Below are positions 25,801 through 36,172 of a DNA stretch of 64,000 bases, one piece after another. The translations under genes and the position numbers were made by a program. Numbering within the stretch: position 1 is the stretch's first letter; every line of letters begins with the position of its first letter. A model generated the notes under the pieces. That model did not search any database. It saw only the letters and a program-made list of their open reading frames with translations, and was not told the origin of the DNA. The stretch is taken from positions 156,407,877 through 156,471,876 of the forward strand of contig OZ020587.1 of the NCBI GenBank assembly GCA_963971535.1. Direction: 5' to 3'. This DNA is from Notolepis coatsorum (Eukaryota; Chordata; Actinopteri; Aulopiformes; Paralepididae).

Positions 25801-27026
25801 TGTTATGGTTTGTAACCGACCCCAATCGCACAACACAAGACAGGTATGAGAGTAAGCCAAAACAGGGCAAATATTTATTATAGAACAAAAAGCGGCACAG
25901 TCCCTTTAAGGGAGAACACAAAAACACTAGAGACAAGGAAATCTGGAAAATGCGGCACTGTGCCTTTAAGAGGCGAACAGGCTAAGGGACTAAGGCTAAG
26001 GGCCAGGGCTAAGGACCAGGGCTAAGTGTCAGGGCCAGGACCAGGGGCACTGGAGAGGGGGACAGGGACAGAGGCCCGGAGAGGCAGGCTGGAGACAGGG
26101 ACAGAGAACAGGGTTAAGGCCTTGGACAGGGCGAGGGCCAGAGCTGCTTACAGGGATGAGGACAGGGTTCCGACGGCGGAGGCCGGGCACGGGGACAGGG
26201 GCCCGACGGCGGAGGCCTGGCACGGGGCCAGGGGCCCGACGGCGGAGGCCTGGCACGGGGACAGAGGCCCGACAGCGGGGGCCGGGCACGGGGACAGGGG
26301 CCCGACAGCGGGGGCCTGGCACGGGGACAGGGGCCCGACAGCGGGGGCCGGGCACGGAGACAGGGGCCCGACAGCGGGGGCCGGGCACGGAGATCCTCCT
26401 CCTCCTCCTCGGATGCTGTAGACGGGCAGCGCAGAACAAAGGGGGTCCCAGGGGACCGGGATGGGAACACGCCGTCCTCCCGTGGAATACCAGGGAGCGA
26501 CGACGAGCCTCACCCCAGGAACGAGGATCACGAAGAGACGCCTTCCTCCCGTGGAATCGGGAGCGATGGCGTGCCACCTTGACGTCTGGAGTGGGAACAC
26601 TGGAAAACCTCCCATAGAGAATTAGAGAGCGAAGACTGCGTCCCACTCCAGGCAAACGGCGACAGGTGGTGATGGCTGGGCCGTCGTCTCACGCCGGAGA
26701 CGCGGCAGGTGATGGTGACGTACAGAATGGTAACGTACAGAACTCCATGAACACAGACACAGATACAGAACGACCCGACCAGTACTGGAAGGGAGCCTGC
26801 CACCTAAGTACTCTCCCAAGCAGATTGCAAACTCCCAACAGGTGCGTGAGGGTAGAGGAACAGAATGTCCAAGGGTGGGGGCTGGTGAAGAGTAGGAGGC
26901 AGGCAAAAGTTCTCACAAGGGTGGGGGCTGGTGAAGAGTAGGAGGCAGGGAAAATTCTCGCAAGGGTGGGGGCTGGTGAGGTGAGGAAAGGGAAAAAAAG
27001 GTCCAGGGAACAGGCGAATCCTCACA
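25801..27026 (-). repeat. LTR (5' LTR in element orientation)
   Basis: 1,226 bp. Nearly identical to the other LTR outside two changes: fewer 33-bp minisatellite units (about 26,165-26,395), and an extra copy of a 'GTGGGGGCTGGTGAAGAGTA' unit near 26,875-26,945. Length differences are therefore mostly repeat-number changes. Confidence 0.9.
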
Positions 27027-27049
27027 ATAATTATATTAACCGATTATAT

Positions 27050-27122
27050 TGAATGAATGAATGAATGAATGAATGAATGAATGAATGAATGAATGAATGA
27101 ATTTATTCACACACACACACAC
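27050..27122 (+). repeat. (GAAT)n and (CA)n microsatellites
   Basis: About 13 GAAT/ATGA units followed by (CA)n at 27,109-27,122. Confidence 0.9.
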
Positions 27123-29339
27123 GATACATTACATGTAAATATCCTCATGTGATACAACAACGTCGCAATTGTGTGCGTGTGCCAGGTAGACAGGGTAAAT
27201 TTTCAGAAAATCATAACCCTGAAGGCATTTCGTGTTTATTTTTGGTACACAACATTTCTAGGGGTATTAAGGGGTGCTGAATCCAAATCTGCTGTATACC
27301 AAGCTCAAAAATGTCAGATAAGGCCTAAAAATTGAGAAATCCAACATGGCCGCCAGCGCCAGGCTGAAATCTATTTAAGTGCATATCTTTTTGACTAAAC
27401 AAGGTAGAAACATGAATGAAATGTGTTTTTATATGTTTGCATACATGAGGAATTTAAAATCATATCCTAATTTTAGATCAGTTGAGAAAATGTTGCTTGA
27501 AACTCATATTTATAGCAGAAACGGTGGTTGTTATTGATGCATAACTCATCAACCAAATAAGAAAGAAAAGCAGGATGATCCCAGGCCATGGATTTATTCA
27601 TCAAACTCTTTTCTCTTGAATTTTTTTAATCAACATGCCATTTATGCAAATGAGATAGTTCTTAATATGCGTACAGTAGCTTAGGTACAGTCATTTATTG
27701 TCAGTCATCAATCGTATTCAGGCAGGTGTCGCAGGTGTCTTGCAGTTGCATGATTCATCCAATGCTGAATAGAATAGAATAGATTATAATATAATCAAAT
27801 AAAAAGATTATTTCACCATATCAATATAAGTGAATGTTCAAGTTTCTTTATTAGTTGTCATACAGAATACAGAATGTTGCTCCTGAGATGTTGCTAGATA
27901 ATAGTTAACAAGATAGTATAAAATAAGTATAAGTATAAAATAGAAAGTCAAGAAGTCAAGTACGTAAACAAGTGTAAACAACAAAATTGTTCAGTGTATC
28001 TATATACAGTATGTACAGCTGGTACAAAAATGGTGAGGTATAGCTTAGCTTGTGGTGCCACCTTGTAGTGGTGAGGTGCAATAAGGAATGAGAATGATGT
28101 GCAATTTCCTTACAAATAATATAAATATAAATATAAAGTGTGTCTAAAGTGGTAAAGTGGGTGCTACAGTGTGTTGTTTATTTAAGTGAGTGTATGTGCG
28201 CTGTGGGTGTGTTGATGGTTTGCTTATTGTTCATTGTTCATTCATTGAGCATCCTGATGGCCTGGGGATAGAAGCTCCTTCTGAGTCTCTCTGTGCTTGC
28301 CATGAGACTCCGGTATCGCTTGCAGTTCAAAGAGGCAGTTGTTTGAGTGGCTGGAGTCTTTGATTATTCTCTTAGCCTTGCCCATGCACCACTTGTTGTA
28401 AATGTCTTGGAGAGTGGGAAGCCCACCTTCAATTGTGCGTTCGGCTGAACGGGCCACTCTCTGTAGTCTGCTGCGGTCTTGTGCAGTGCTATTCCCAAAC
28501 CAGGAGGTGATATTGCCAGTCAGGATGCTCTCTATTGTGCATGAGTAGAAGTTCTTGAGGATCTTCTGACTCACGTTGAACTTCCTTAAGCGCTAAGGAA
28601 GTAGAGGCGTTGTCGTGCCTTCTTGATAACACTGTCAATGTGTGTGGTCCATGTCAAGTCCTCGGATATGTGGACTCCGAGGTACTTAAAACTGTTCACT
28701 CTCTCAACCGGTGCCCCGTCGATGCTGAGGGGGCTGTAGTCCCTGACCCCGACCTCCTGAAGTCCACAATCATCTCCTTTGTTTTGCTGACGTTCAGGGA
28801 GAGGCTGTTCTCTTGACACCATCCCGCTAGGACCTTGACCTCTTCCAGGTAGGCCCTCTCGTCGTTGGCAGAGATCAGGCCCACCACTACTGTGTCGTCA
28901 GCCAATTTGATGATTGTGTTGTTGTTCCGCTGTGCCACACAGTCATGTGTGTACAGGGAGTGGAGGAGGGGACACAGCCCTGGGGGGCCCCTATGTTGAG
29001 AGTGATGGATGAGGAGGTACAGTTGCCTGCTCTCACCACCTGGGGTCTGCCCGTCAGGAAGTCCAAGACCCACTGGCAGAGTTCATAGTTCAAGCCCAGA
29101 TCCCTGAGCTTGGCTATGAGTTTGGAGGGGACTATGGTATTGAATGCTGAGCTGTAGTCGATGAATAGCATTCTCACATAGTTCCCCTGCCTCTTGTCCA
29201 GGTGTGATGCTGCTGTGTGCAGCACATGGGCTATGGGGTCCTCCGTGGACCTGTTGGGGCGGTATGCAAATTGCAGGGGGTCCAGGTTGATGGGGAGGGA
29301 GGAACAGATGTAGCCCTTCACTAGCTTCTCAAAGCCTTC

Positions 29340-30012
29340 AGATGGTGCAGAACGCTGCTGCACGTCTTTTAACTGGCACCCGTAAATATGACCACATCTC
29401 ACCGATTTTATCCTCACTCCACTGGCTCCCCGTGCACTTTAGGATTCATTTTAAAATTATTTTATTTGCTTTTAAAGCTCTTCATGACCTTGCCCCACCC
29501 TACCTCTCTGAGCTGTTGCAGGTCTATACACCTTCTCGCTCTCTCAGATCAGCTGACCAGCTGCTCCTAGTAGTGCCTACAACTAGGCGTAAGCTCAGGG
29601 GGGACCGTGCTTTCTCCGTTGTCGCCCCCAAAATGTGGAATGAGCTGCCACTGCAGATTAGGCAGGCCTCATCACTGCCCCGTTTCAAAGGCCTCCTTAA
29701 GACCCACCTTTTCTCTCTGGCTTTCGACACCATGTAGCTTGTTGATTTTATGATCTTATTGTCTTACTGTGTTGTTGTTTTATCGTTCTGTTACTGTGTC
29801 CTTTGCTTTTAAATATATATATTTTTTTTTAAGTACTCTGATTTATTTTGATTTGTATTACTGCCTATGTTTACCTATTTTGTTTTCTTCTCGTTTTTTT
29901 AATCTATTTTTAGTGCTGCTTATAGTTTTTAATATGCTCCCTCTGTACAGCACTTTGTGCCCCTGTGGCTGTTAAAGCGCTTTATAAATAAAGTTGGATT
30001 GGATTGGATTGG
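29340..30012 (+). mobile_element. Second LINE 3' end, inserted into the first
   Basis: It interrupts the RT codons for MKCF-EKLV. Imperfect duplications flank it: AAAGCCTTC at 29,331-29,339 and AAAGCACTTC at 30,013-30,022. It ends 'GCGCTTTATAAATAAAGTTG' followed by GGATT repeats. It is opposite in orientation to its host LINE and younger. Confidence 0.85.
29342..29737 (+). pseudogene. C-terminal end of a LINE ORF2
   Basis: 131 codons corresponding to the post-RT C-terminus of fish LINEs: 'VQNAAARLLTGTRKYDHISP', 'LHWLPVHFRI', 'LRSADQLLLVVPTTRRK', 'FSVVAPKMWNELP' and 'FKGLLKTHLFS'. The N-terminal endonuclease and RT parts are missing. The frame is open but represents only the tail of a much longer protein, so no product is expected. 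Confidence 0.8.
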
Positions 30013-30510
30013 AAAGCACTTCATGGCTATGGAGGTGAGAGCTACAGGGCGGTAGTCGTTGAGGCAAGCAGGCTTGGATTTTTTGGGTACAGGGATAATG
30101 GTGGTGGACTTCTTCAGACAGGTGGGGAAGACAGCCTGTTCTAAGAACAGGTTAAATATGTCAGTGAATACCAGGGCCAGTTGGTCGGCACATACTTTTA
30201 GGACGCGGCCGGGGATACCATCCGGCCCTGCTGCCTTCCTGATATTCACTTTCTTAAATGTCCTCCTCACCTCATGCTCTGTTACCCTGAACACTGAGTC
30301 TCCATCAGCAGTGCCCCCCCCCCCCCCCTCCATTGCAGTGGTTTGTAGGCTGGTGCTGTTATTCCCAGCCTCAAACCTCGCATAGAAGGTATTGAGATCA
30401 TATGCCAGTTGGATGTCACTGTTCAGTTTGAGGGAGGTGCCTTTGTAATCTGTCATCATTCTGAGGCCCTGCCACATAGCTCTAGAGTCAGCTTGTTCAT
30501 ATTGAAGTTT

Positions 30511-31166
30511 AACACGATTTCACGACGTACTGGTCTGTGGCGCTGTTTGCGTTTCACCCTTGCTCCTGTTTTGATGGATTGGTCATGGTATCTGTCAAAG
30601 ACGACATCTACCGTCTGGTAGTTTGCTCCCATCTTCAACACGGTGTCAGTGAACTTGTTGGCATAGTCACCAAATGTTGTAGTGTCAGGTGGCTTTCCGA
30701 GTGCCATTACCAGAGCTTGGCCATCAATGACCAGGCAGCTGGGTCCCTGAAGGGTAAGATCTGCAGGGGTTTTAACTTGTTTCCTCAGTATATTTGCGAA
30801 CACAGACTTGTTGGTGGAATGTAGACTCCCGTTAGTTGTGGCCAGAGATGGCGGGATGGGCATGAGCTCATGCTGGAGGATATTTTCAAGGTCTACCTTA
30901 CGACCTGCTCTGTAAGCTGTGATGAGCCTTTGTAGAATCTGCCTGTCCACTTTGATGGTGTTTTGCTTGTTCTTGGAAAGTTTCACAACTTCATACAAAG
31001 AGGCAAATGTCTTGGCTTTGTTCTTTCGAATGGGTGATTTCAGGTTCAGGTGCTGGTCACTATCTGGAGGTTCACACAAACGTTTGTCCACAAACATGTT
31101 CAGTTGTGCCTGTCCAAGGTGTTCTGCACCAAGTAGGGATTCTTGAATCTCCGGTGTGACTACGTC
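30511..31166 (-). pseudogene. Uncharacterised transposon-borne protein, truncated
   Basis: About 200 residues on the minus strand, from roughly 31,166 ('INKDVVTPEIQESLLGAEHL') through 'RLCEPPDSDQHLNLKSPI', 'LQRLITAYRAGRKVDLENIL' and 'SCLVIDGQALVMALGKPPDT' to 'VDVVFDRYHDQSIKTGARVK'. It is cut off after 'RRPVRRE'-like basic residues by the LINE insertion. I have the impression of a family repeated in fish and cnidarian genomes, consistent with a mobile origin, but I know no assigned function. The 'LVIDGQAL' strand with an acidic residue is reminiscent of nuclease folds; that is a guess. It lies within the inverted arms at 27,185 and 31,806. Confidence 0.6.
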
Positions 31167-31623
31167 CTTGTTGATGTATGTAAGAAAACATACATTTAAT
31201 TCAGGTTTGTACCTTGTGTAGTCACACTTAACTCATTAAGCCCCACCATTTACTTTTAGAAAATTCACCTAAAACAGCATGCTTACATTAAAATGCTTAT
31301 ATATCCAGATTTATAAGAGCTACTTGCATAAACTTGGTACCTGAAGAAAGCTAAAACTTGGGGGATTCGAATGTTGGTGTCCAACACTGTACAGTTATTA
31401 CCAAATTGCTGTAGTATTCCTGCAAACACTGAAGAAATGTCATTTTTTTTTATCCTCGTCTATACAAATATTACAGTTAGACAGTCAAAAACACCCTGTT
31501 ACTCATGGTTGCACCCCAGCTATATTCATACTTTCTTCCTCCATAGGTGCAGATGTTCTGTGCAAAGTTTCATGTCAGTAGAATAAAAACTGTGGGTTTA
31601 GCACCTGTTTTTGTGGAGAGAGG
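31167..31623. other. Transposon interior, no further gene seen
   Basis: AT-rich sequence between the gene and the right arm. The plus-strand frame at 31,371-31,586 has no recognisable domain. Confidence 0.4.
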
Positions 31624-32089
31624 GCCTGGTGCTGGCGGCCATGTTGGATTTCTCAATTTTGAGGCCTTATTTGACATTTTTGAGCTTGGTATACAGCAGA
31701 TTTAGATTCAGCACCCCTTAATACCCCTAGAAATGTTGTGTACCAAAAATAAACACGAAATGCCTTCAGCACTTTATACAAGCACATTTTCTGAAATTCT
31801 GCCTAGTCTAAGGTCTCCCAAGAAGCTATTTAAAGCTTTTGGAGGGAGCCTGAACACGGATATAAACAGAATATAAACAACAAAACAATAAACAAAAAAC
31901 AAAACAAAACATACAACGTGGGTAGGTTTACACACCTACCTACTAACTGACATATAACATAGATAGATAATACAGACAATTTATATACCTAAGTTATCAT
32001 TTTTATTAGAGATATGATTTAAGCAGTTTCTCTTTCAGTGATTTTTTTAAATGTTTTAAAGGATTTAGACATTTTCAGATTCTCGTCAA

Positions 32090-32235
32090 GCTTGTTAAGT
32101 TAATCATATTGTTTACACTGTTTATTTCCTCCTCATGTTTTTATATTTAGATCGAATTTGATCGCCTATATTTATGTCTTTCTACTATTACCCTGCCCAT
32201 ACCTGTACCCCCCCCCTCCTCCATGCTGCTATTGT
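32090..32235 (+). mobile_element. LINE 3' end, (TCTTA)n family, tail missing
   Basis: Matches 54,530-54,668 ('ATTGTTTACACTGTTTATTT', 'TATTACCCTGCCCATACCTG', 'CCATGCTGCTATT') but stops before the AAGGGGATC end. Confidence 0.65.
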
Positions 32236-32369
32236 AACGGAGGTACCACGAGTAATATCCACACTAGTCACGATGGACTTCAAGTGTTGTGAAGTGACTG
32301 GCACGTAGCGGTACTGCGAGTTAAACTCACTCCCCCTTAAAAGGCATCCAGACACGTTACCTAGAAGTG

Positions 32370-32445
32370 AATTCACCTCTTGGTATAGCGGTCTGTGATG
32401 TCGCCCGCGGCGCCAACGGCCCGGGTTCGAGACTCGCTCAGGGCA
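32370..32445 (+). repeat. tRNA-like sequence (SINE head or tRNA pseudogene)
   Basis: The A-box-like TGGTATAGCGG and B-box-like GGTTCGAGACT are spaced as in a tRNA, but the acceptor stem does not pair. It lies just upstream of the candidate host exon. Confidence 0.5.
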
Positions 32446-32537
32446 ATCCAATTCGAACCGGCTACACTATGATATGACGCCCCGAATTCCCCCGATAGAG
32501 GTCTCTCTTCTAACCTCCCTGTACCCTCTGGTTCCAG

Positions 32538-32768
32538 ACGTGCGGTGCTGCGTGAGGACCAGGGATCCCAACCAGAGGAGCCGCCATCATGTCCCACCAC
32601 CAACACCACCACCAGCAGCAGCAGCAACTGCGCTACCAGCGGGGCGGCCTGCACCACGGCCGCTCCATGAGCTCCGGCGAGGAGAGGAGCACCACGCCCG
32701 GCACCAAGGGCTCCACGCCGACGCACAAGAGTGTCTCCTCCTCCTCCTCCCAGCGCGACAGCCGGCAG
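32538..32768 (+). CDS. Candidate host-gene exon with start codon, product unknown
   Basis: A pyrimidine-rich stretch ending GGTTCCAG (acceptor, 32,537) precedes a 51-nt leader. A good initiation context (GCCGCCATCATGT) places ATG at 32,589. The 60 coding codons end exactly at CGGCAG|GTGGGT (donor, 32,768/32,769), phase 0. The peptide is low-complexity: a His/Gln-rich start (MSHHQHHHQQQQQLRYQRGG), then a Ser/Thr/Pro-rich stretch with 'GEERSTTPGTKGSTPTHKSV' and a serine run. GC-rich codon use differs from the AT-rich surroundings. It looks like the disordered N-terminus of a large cytoplasmic protein, but I do not recognise the gene and no following exon is in the window. The next 2.8 kb are repeats. 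Confidence 0.55.
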
Positions 32769-33098
32769 GTGGGTTGTACCGGCGACTAGGGGGGGGGGGG
32801 GGGTGCGGTGCCCCTGAACAGTGGTATAGGGGGGCAGCAGGGCTGGTGTTAGGCCAAGGCAGGGCTGTCGCTGAACAGTGGTATATAGTAGACCACTGCA
32901 CTTCCGCTTACATTGAGCTCATGGGAGAGAGAGCAGGGGGGAGAAAATGAATGAATGTGGATGAGATCCTTGACATTAAGTGTACCTACCTACGGCTGTG
33001 GGGGTGCTGGAGACATGATCCAATATACTTTTTTATACACCTGAGTCTCCTGAACACGGAGAGACCAGTCCCAAGTCGATTGGCACTTTCTCGGCCAA

Positions 33099-33241
33099 GC
33101 TATAGTCACTTTCCCGCACCTACTTCCCGAACTCTGCATGCGCAGATCGCCCACGAAGTCTCTCTGGATTGTCCAGAGATCGAGGTTCATCAATCTGCGC
33201 ATGCGGAGTTCGGGGAGTAGGTGCGGGAAAGTGACTATAGC
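33099..33241. repeat. Hairpin, 49-bp arms, about 45-nt loop
   Basis: GCTATAGTCACTTTCCCGCA at 33,099 is matched by its complement ending at 33,241. Arms differ at only one or two positions. The CTATAG at the tip abuts the minisatellite. Confidence 0.85.
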
Positions 33242-33244
33242 TAC

Positions 33245-35552
33245 AGTCTACACCCTCCCCCCGCTCTCCCAGTGACTCCCATGTGGTAGTCTACACCCTC
33301 CCCCCCGCTCTCCCAGTGACTCTCATGTGGTAGTCTACACCCTCCCCCCCGCTCTCCCAGTGACTCTCATGTGGTAGTCTACACCCTCCCCCTCCACTCT
33401 CCCAGTGACTCCCATGTGGTAGTCTACACCCTCCCCCCCACTCTCCCAGTGACTCCCATGTGGTAGTCTACACCCTCCCCCCCGCTCTCCCAGTGACTCC
33501 CATGTGGTAGTCTACACCCTCCCCCCCGCTCTCCCAGTGACTCTCATGTGGTAGTCTACACCCTCCCCCCCGCTCTCCCAGTGACTCCCATGTGGTAGTC
33601 TACACCCTCCCCCCCACTCTCCCAGTGACTCCCATGTGGTAGTCTACACCCTCCCCCCCACTCTCCCAGTGACTCCCATGTGGTAGTCTACACCCTCCCC
33701 CCGCGTTACACTCTCCCAGTGACTCCCATGTGATAGTCTACACCCTCCCCCCGCGTTACACTCTCCCAGTGACTCCCATGTGGTAGTCTACACCCTCCCC
33801 CCCACTCTCCCAGTGACTCCCATGTGGTAGTCTACACCCTCCCCCTCCACTCTCCCAGTGACTCCCATGTGGTAGTCTACACCCTCCCCCCGCGTTACAC
33901 TCTCCCAGTGACTCCCATGTGGTAGTCTACACCCTCCCCCCGCGTTACACTCTCCCAGTGACTCCCATGTGGTAGTCTACACCCTCCCCCCCACTCTCCC
34001 AGTGACTCCCATGTGGTAGTCTACACCCTCCCCCTCCACTCTCCCAGTGACTCCCATGTGGTAGTCTACACCCTCCCCCCCACTCTCCCAGTGACTCCCA
34101 TGTGGTAGTCTACACCCTCCCCCTCCACTCTCCCAGTGACTCCCATGTGGTAGTCTACACCCTCCCCCCCACTCTCCCAGTGACTCCCATGTGGTAGTCT
34201 ACACCCTCCCCCCCACTCTCCCAGTGACTCCCATGTGGTAGTCTACACCCTCCCCCCGCGTTACACTCTCCCAGTGACTCCCATGTGGTAGTCTACACCC
34301 TCCCCCTCCACTCTCCCAGTGACTCCCATGTGGTAGTCTACACCCTCCCCCCCGCTCTCCCAGTGACTTCCATGTGGTAGTCTACACCCTCCCCCCCACT
34401 CTCCCAGTGACTCCCATGTGGTAGTCTACACCCTCCCCCCCGCTCTCCCAGTGACTCCCATGTGGTAGTCTACACCCTCCCCCCCCACTCTCCCAGTGAC
34501 TCCCATGTGGTAGTCTACACCCTCCCCTCCCATGTGGTAGTCTACACACTCCCCCCCCCCCATGTGGTAGGCTACACCCTCTCCCCCACTCTCCCAGTGA
34601 CTTCCATATGGTAGTCTACACCCTCCCCCCCACTCTCCCAGTGACTCCCATGTGGTAGTCTACACCCTCCCCTCCCATGTGGTAGTCTACACCCTCCCCC
34701 CCCATGTGGTAGTCTACACCCTCCCCTCCCATGTGGTAGTCTACACCCTCCCCCCCACTCTCCCAGTGACTCCCATGTGGTAGTCTACACCCTCCCCCCC
34801 CTTCTCCCAGTGACTCCCATGTGGTAGTCTACACCCTCCCCCCCGCTCTCCCAGTGACTTCCATGTGGTAGTCTACACCCTCCCCCCCCACTCTCCCAGT
34901 GACTCCCATGTGGTAGTCTACACCCTCCCCTCCCATGTGGTAGTCTACACCTTCCCCTCCCATGTGGTAGTCTACACCCTCCCCTCCCATGTGGTAGTCT
35001 ACACCCTCCCCCCCCCCCCATGTGGTAGTCTACACCCTCCCCTCCCATGTGGTAGTCTACACCCTCCCCCCTCCCCTCCCATGTGGTAGTCTACACCCTC
35101 CCCTCCCATGTGGTAGTCTACACTCTCCCCTCACATGTGGTAGTCTACACCCTCCCCTCCCATGTGGTAGTCTACACCCTCCCCCCCCATGTGGTAGTCT
35201 ACACCCTCCCCTCCCATGTGGTAGTCTACACCCTCCCCTCCCATGTGGTAGTCTACACCCCCCCCCCATGTGGTAGTCTACACCCTCCCCTCCCATGTGG
35301 TAGTCTACACCCTCCCCTCCCATGTGGTAGTCTACACCCTCCCCCCCCATGTGGTAGTCTACACCCTCCCCTCCCATGTGGTAGTCTACACCCTCCCCTC
35401 CCATGTGGTAGTCTACACCCTCCCCTCCCATGTGGTAGTCTACACCCTCCCCCCCCCATGTGGTAGTCTACACCCTCCCCTCCCATGTGGTAGTCTACAC
35501 CCTCCCCTCCAATGTGGTAGTCTACACCCTCCCCTCCCATGTGGTAGTCAAT
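33245..35552 (+). repeat. Two-form minisatellite: 43-bp and 27-bp units
   Basis: The long unit is GTCTACACCCTCCCCCC plus ACTCTCCCAGTGACTCCCAT plus GTGGTA. The short unit lacks the ACTCTCCCAGTGACT part. Long units fill 33,245-34,510 and short units dominate 34,900-35,552, with mixing between. A third variant carries CGCGTTACA. Repeat frames on both strands are artefacts. Confidence 0.95.
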
Positions 35553-35972
35553 AGACCACAATGAATGAATGTGGATGACTCGACATTATGTGGTTGTAGC
35601 TACGGCTGTGGGGGGGGGGGGGGGGTGAGTCGGGATTGGTCTCTCCGTATTCAGGAGACTCAGGCGTATAAGAGTATATTGGATCATGTCTCCCGCACCC
35701 CCACAGCCGTAGCTACAACCACCACTTAATGTCAAGGCTCTCATCCACATTCATTAATTCATTTTCACCCCACCGCTCTCTCTCCCATGATTTCAGAATA
35801 CCGGAAGTGTTGCGGAGGTCTATATGGCTAACAGCGTCACTATGACAATGAGGAAAACTGTTTTTTGTTTGTTTTTGCAGTGAAAACTAGGGGCTTAGAA
35901 ACAGACACATCATTGTCTAATACATGATGCTCGCTCCTCTGTTCCTTTGTTCCACTGTGCGCGTGCACGCGC

Positions 35973-35976
35973 ATGT

Positions 35977-36006
<30 letters not shown>
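35973..36006 (+). repeat. (GT)n microsatellite
   Basis: About 17 GT units, just beyond the inverted-repeat structure. Confidence 0.9.
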
Positions 36007-36007
<1 letters not shown>

Positions 36008-36029
36008 CGTTCTTGTGTTCAACGTCAAA

Positions 36030-36172
36030 CTTTCACTACGACACTACAGAAGGTTAACCCTTTCACTGCCACACGACAAAGGGTTAACACTTTCGCAACT
36101 CCACACTACAGAAGGTTCGCAACACCACACTACAGAATGTTAACCCTTTCACTACCACACTACAGACAGTTA
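36030..36172 (+). repeat. 30-bp minisatellite, forward array E
   Basis: Four to five degenerate forward units (CTTTCACTACGACACTACAG, then AAGGTTAACCCTTTCACTGC). Two units have lost the TTAACCC part. Confidence 0.85.

Larger units (their letters stand above)
24174..27026 (-). mobile_element. Non-autonomous LTR retrotransposon, 2.85 kb
   Basis: Two long direct repeats (24,174-25,383 and 25,801-27,026) begin TGTTATGG and end CTCACA. They are flanked by the 5-bp duplication ATAAT at 24,169-24,173 and 27,027-27,031. The interior is only 417 bp and codes for nothing. A purine tract (GGAGGGGAAGGTAC on the minus strand) abuts the left LTR at 25,384, so the element is transcribed from the minus strand. 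It would depend on gag and pol from another element. The superfamily (Gypsy-like is likely) cannot be settled without coding sequence. Confidence 0.9.
27830..30512 (-). mobile_element. L2/CR1/Rex-like LINE, 5'-truncated, interrupted
   Basis: A minus-strand LINE with a 3' tail at its low-coordinate end ('ACTAATAAAGAAACTTGAAC' on the minus strand, about 27,838-27,858). The coding part is described separately. It begins abruptly inside the transposon gene at about 30,512, as expected for 5' truncation during target-primed reverse transcription. Confidence 0.8.
28238..30512 (-). pseudogene. LINE ORF2 reverse transcriptase, broken
   Basis: Non-LTR reverse transcriptase. In order on the minus strand: 'RKAAGPDGIPGRVLKVCADQ' and 'LNDYRPVALTSIAMKCF' (30,013-30,512); after the inserted LINE, 'EKLVKGY', 'DPLQFAYRPNRSTEDPI', 'FIDYSSAFNTI' and 'GAPQGCV' (29,000-29,330); then 'IKLADDTVVVG' (the usual FADD reads LADD) and 'SLSLNVSKTKEM'; and a C-terminal end with 'RLQRVARSAERTI' and 'RLRRSFYPQAIRMLNE', stop at 28,238-28,240. 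Joining 'MKCF' to 'EKLV' across the inserted LINE restores the conserved reading. Frame breaks occur near 28,990 (after GAPQGCV) and 28,600 and 28,320. The endonuclease domain is absent because of 5' truncation. Not functional. Confidence 0.85.
27185..31806 (-). mobile_element. DNA transposon with about 180-bp inverted arms, carrying nested LINEs
   Basis: The left arm (27,185-27,368) and right arm (31,624-31,806) are inverted copies, e.g. GGCATTTCGTGTTTATTTTT left and its complement right, through to 'CCAACATGGCCGCCAG'. The outermost 30 bp diverge, and no clean target duplication was read. The interior has an uncharacterised gene on the minus strand (30,511-31,166). A LINE (27,830-30,512) has landed in it, with a second LINE inside the first. 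The superfamily is not assigned. Confidence 0.7.
32882..35826. mobile_element. Inverted-repeat structure enclosing a minisatellite (foldback-like)
   Basis: Arms of about 190 bp at 32,882-33,072 and 35,628-35,826 are inverted copies. They share CATGGGAGAGAGAGC, 'GAATGTGGATGAGA', 'ACGGCTGTGGGGGTGC' and 'TTCAGGAGACTCAGG' (right arm). Between them lie a 49-bp-arm hairpin and 2.3 kb of minisatellite. A partial third copy of the arm start occurs at about 35,563-35,612. There is no coding sequence. It could be a foldback element whose internal repeat expanded, or an inverted duplication. Confidence 0.7.

Noticed and set aside
24398-27025. Overlapping 90-208 codon frames on both strands
   Set aside because: They lie in GC-rich minisatellites inside the LTRs, are duplicated with the LTRs, and have no domain.
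34785-35561. Cys/Gly/His and Val/Tyr/Thr repeat frames
   Set aside because: Translations of the 27-bp minisatellite in several frames at once.
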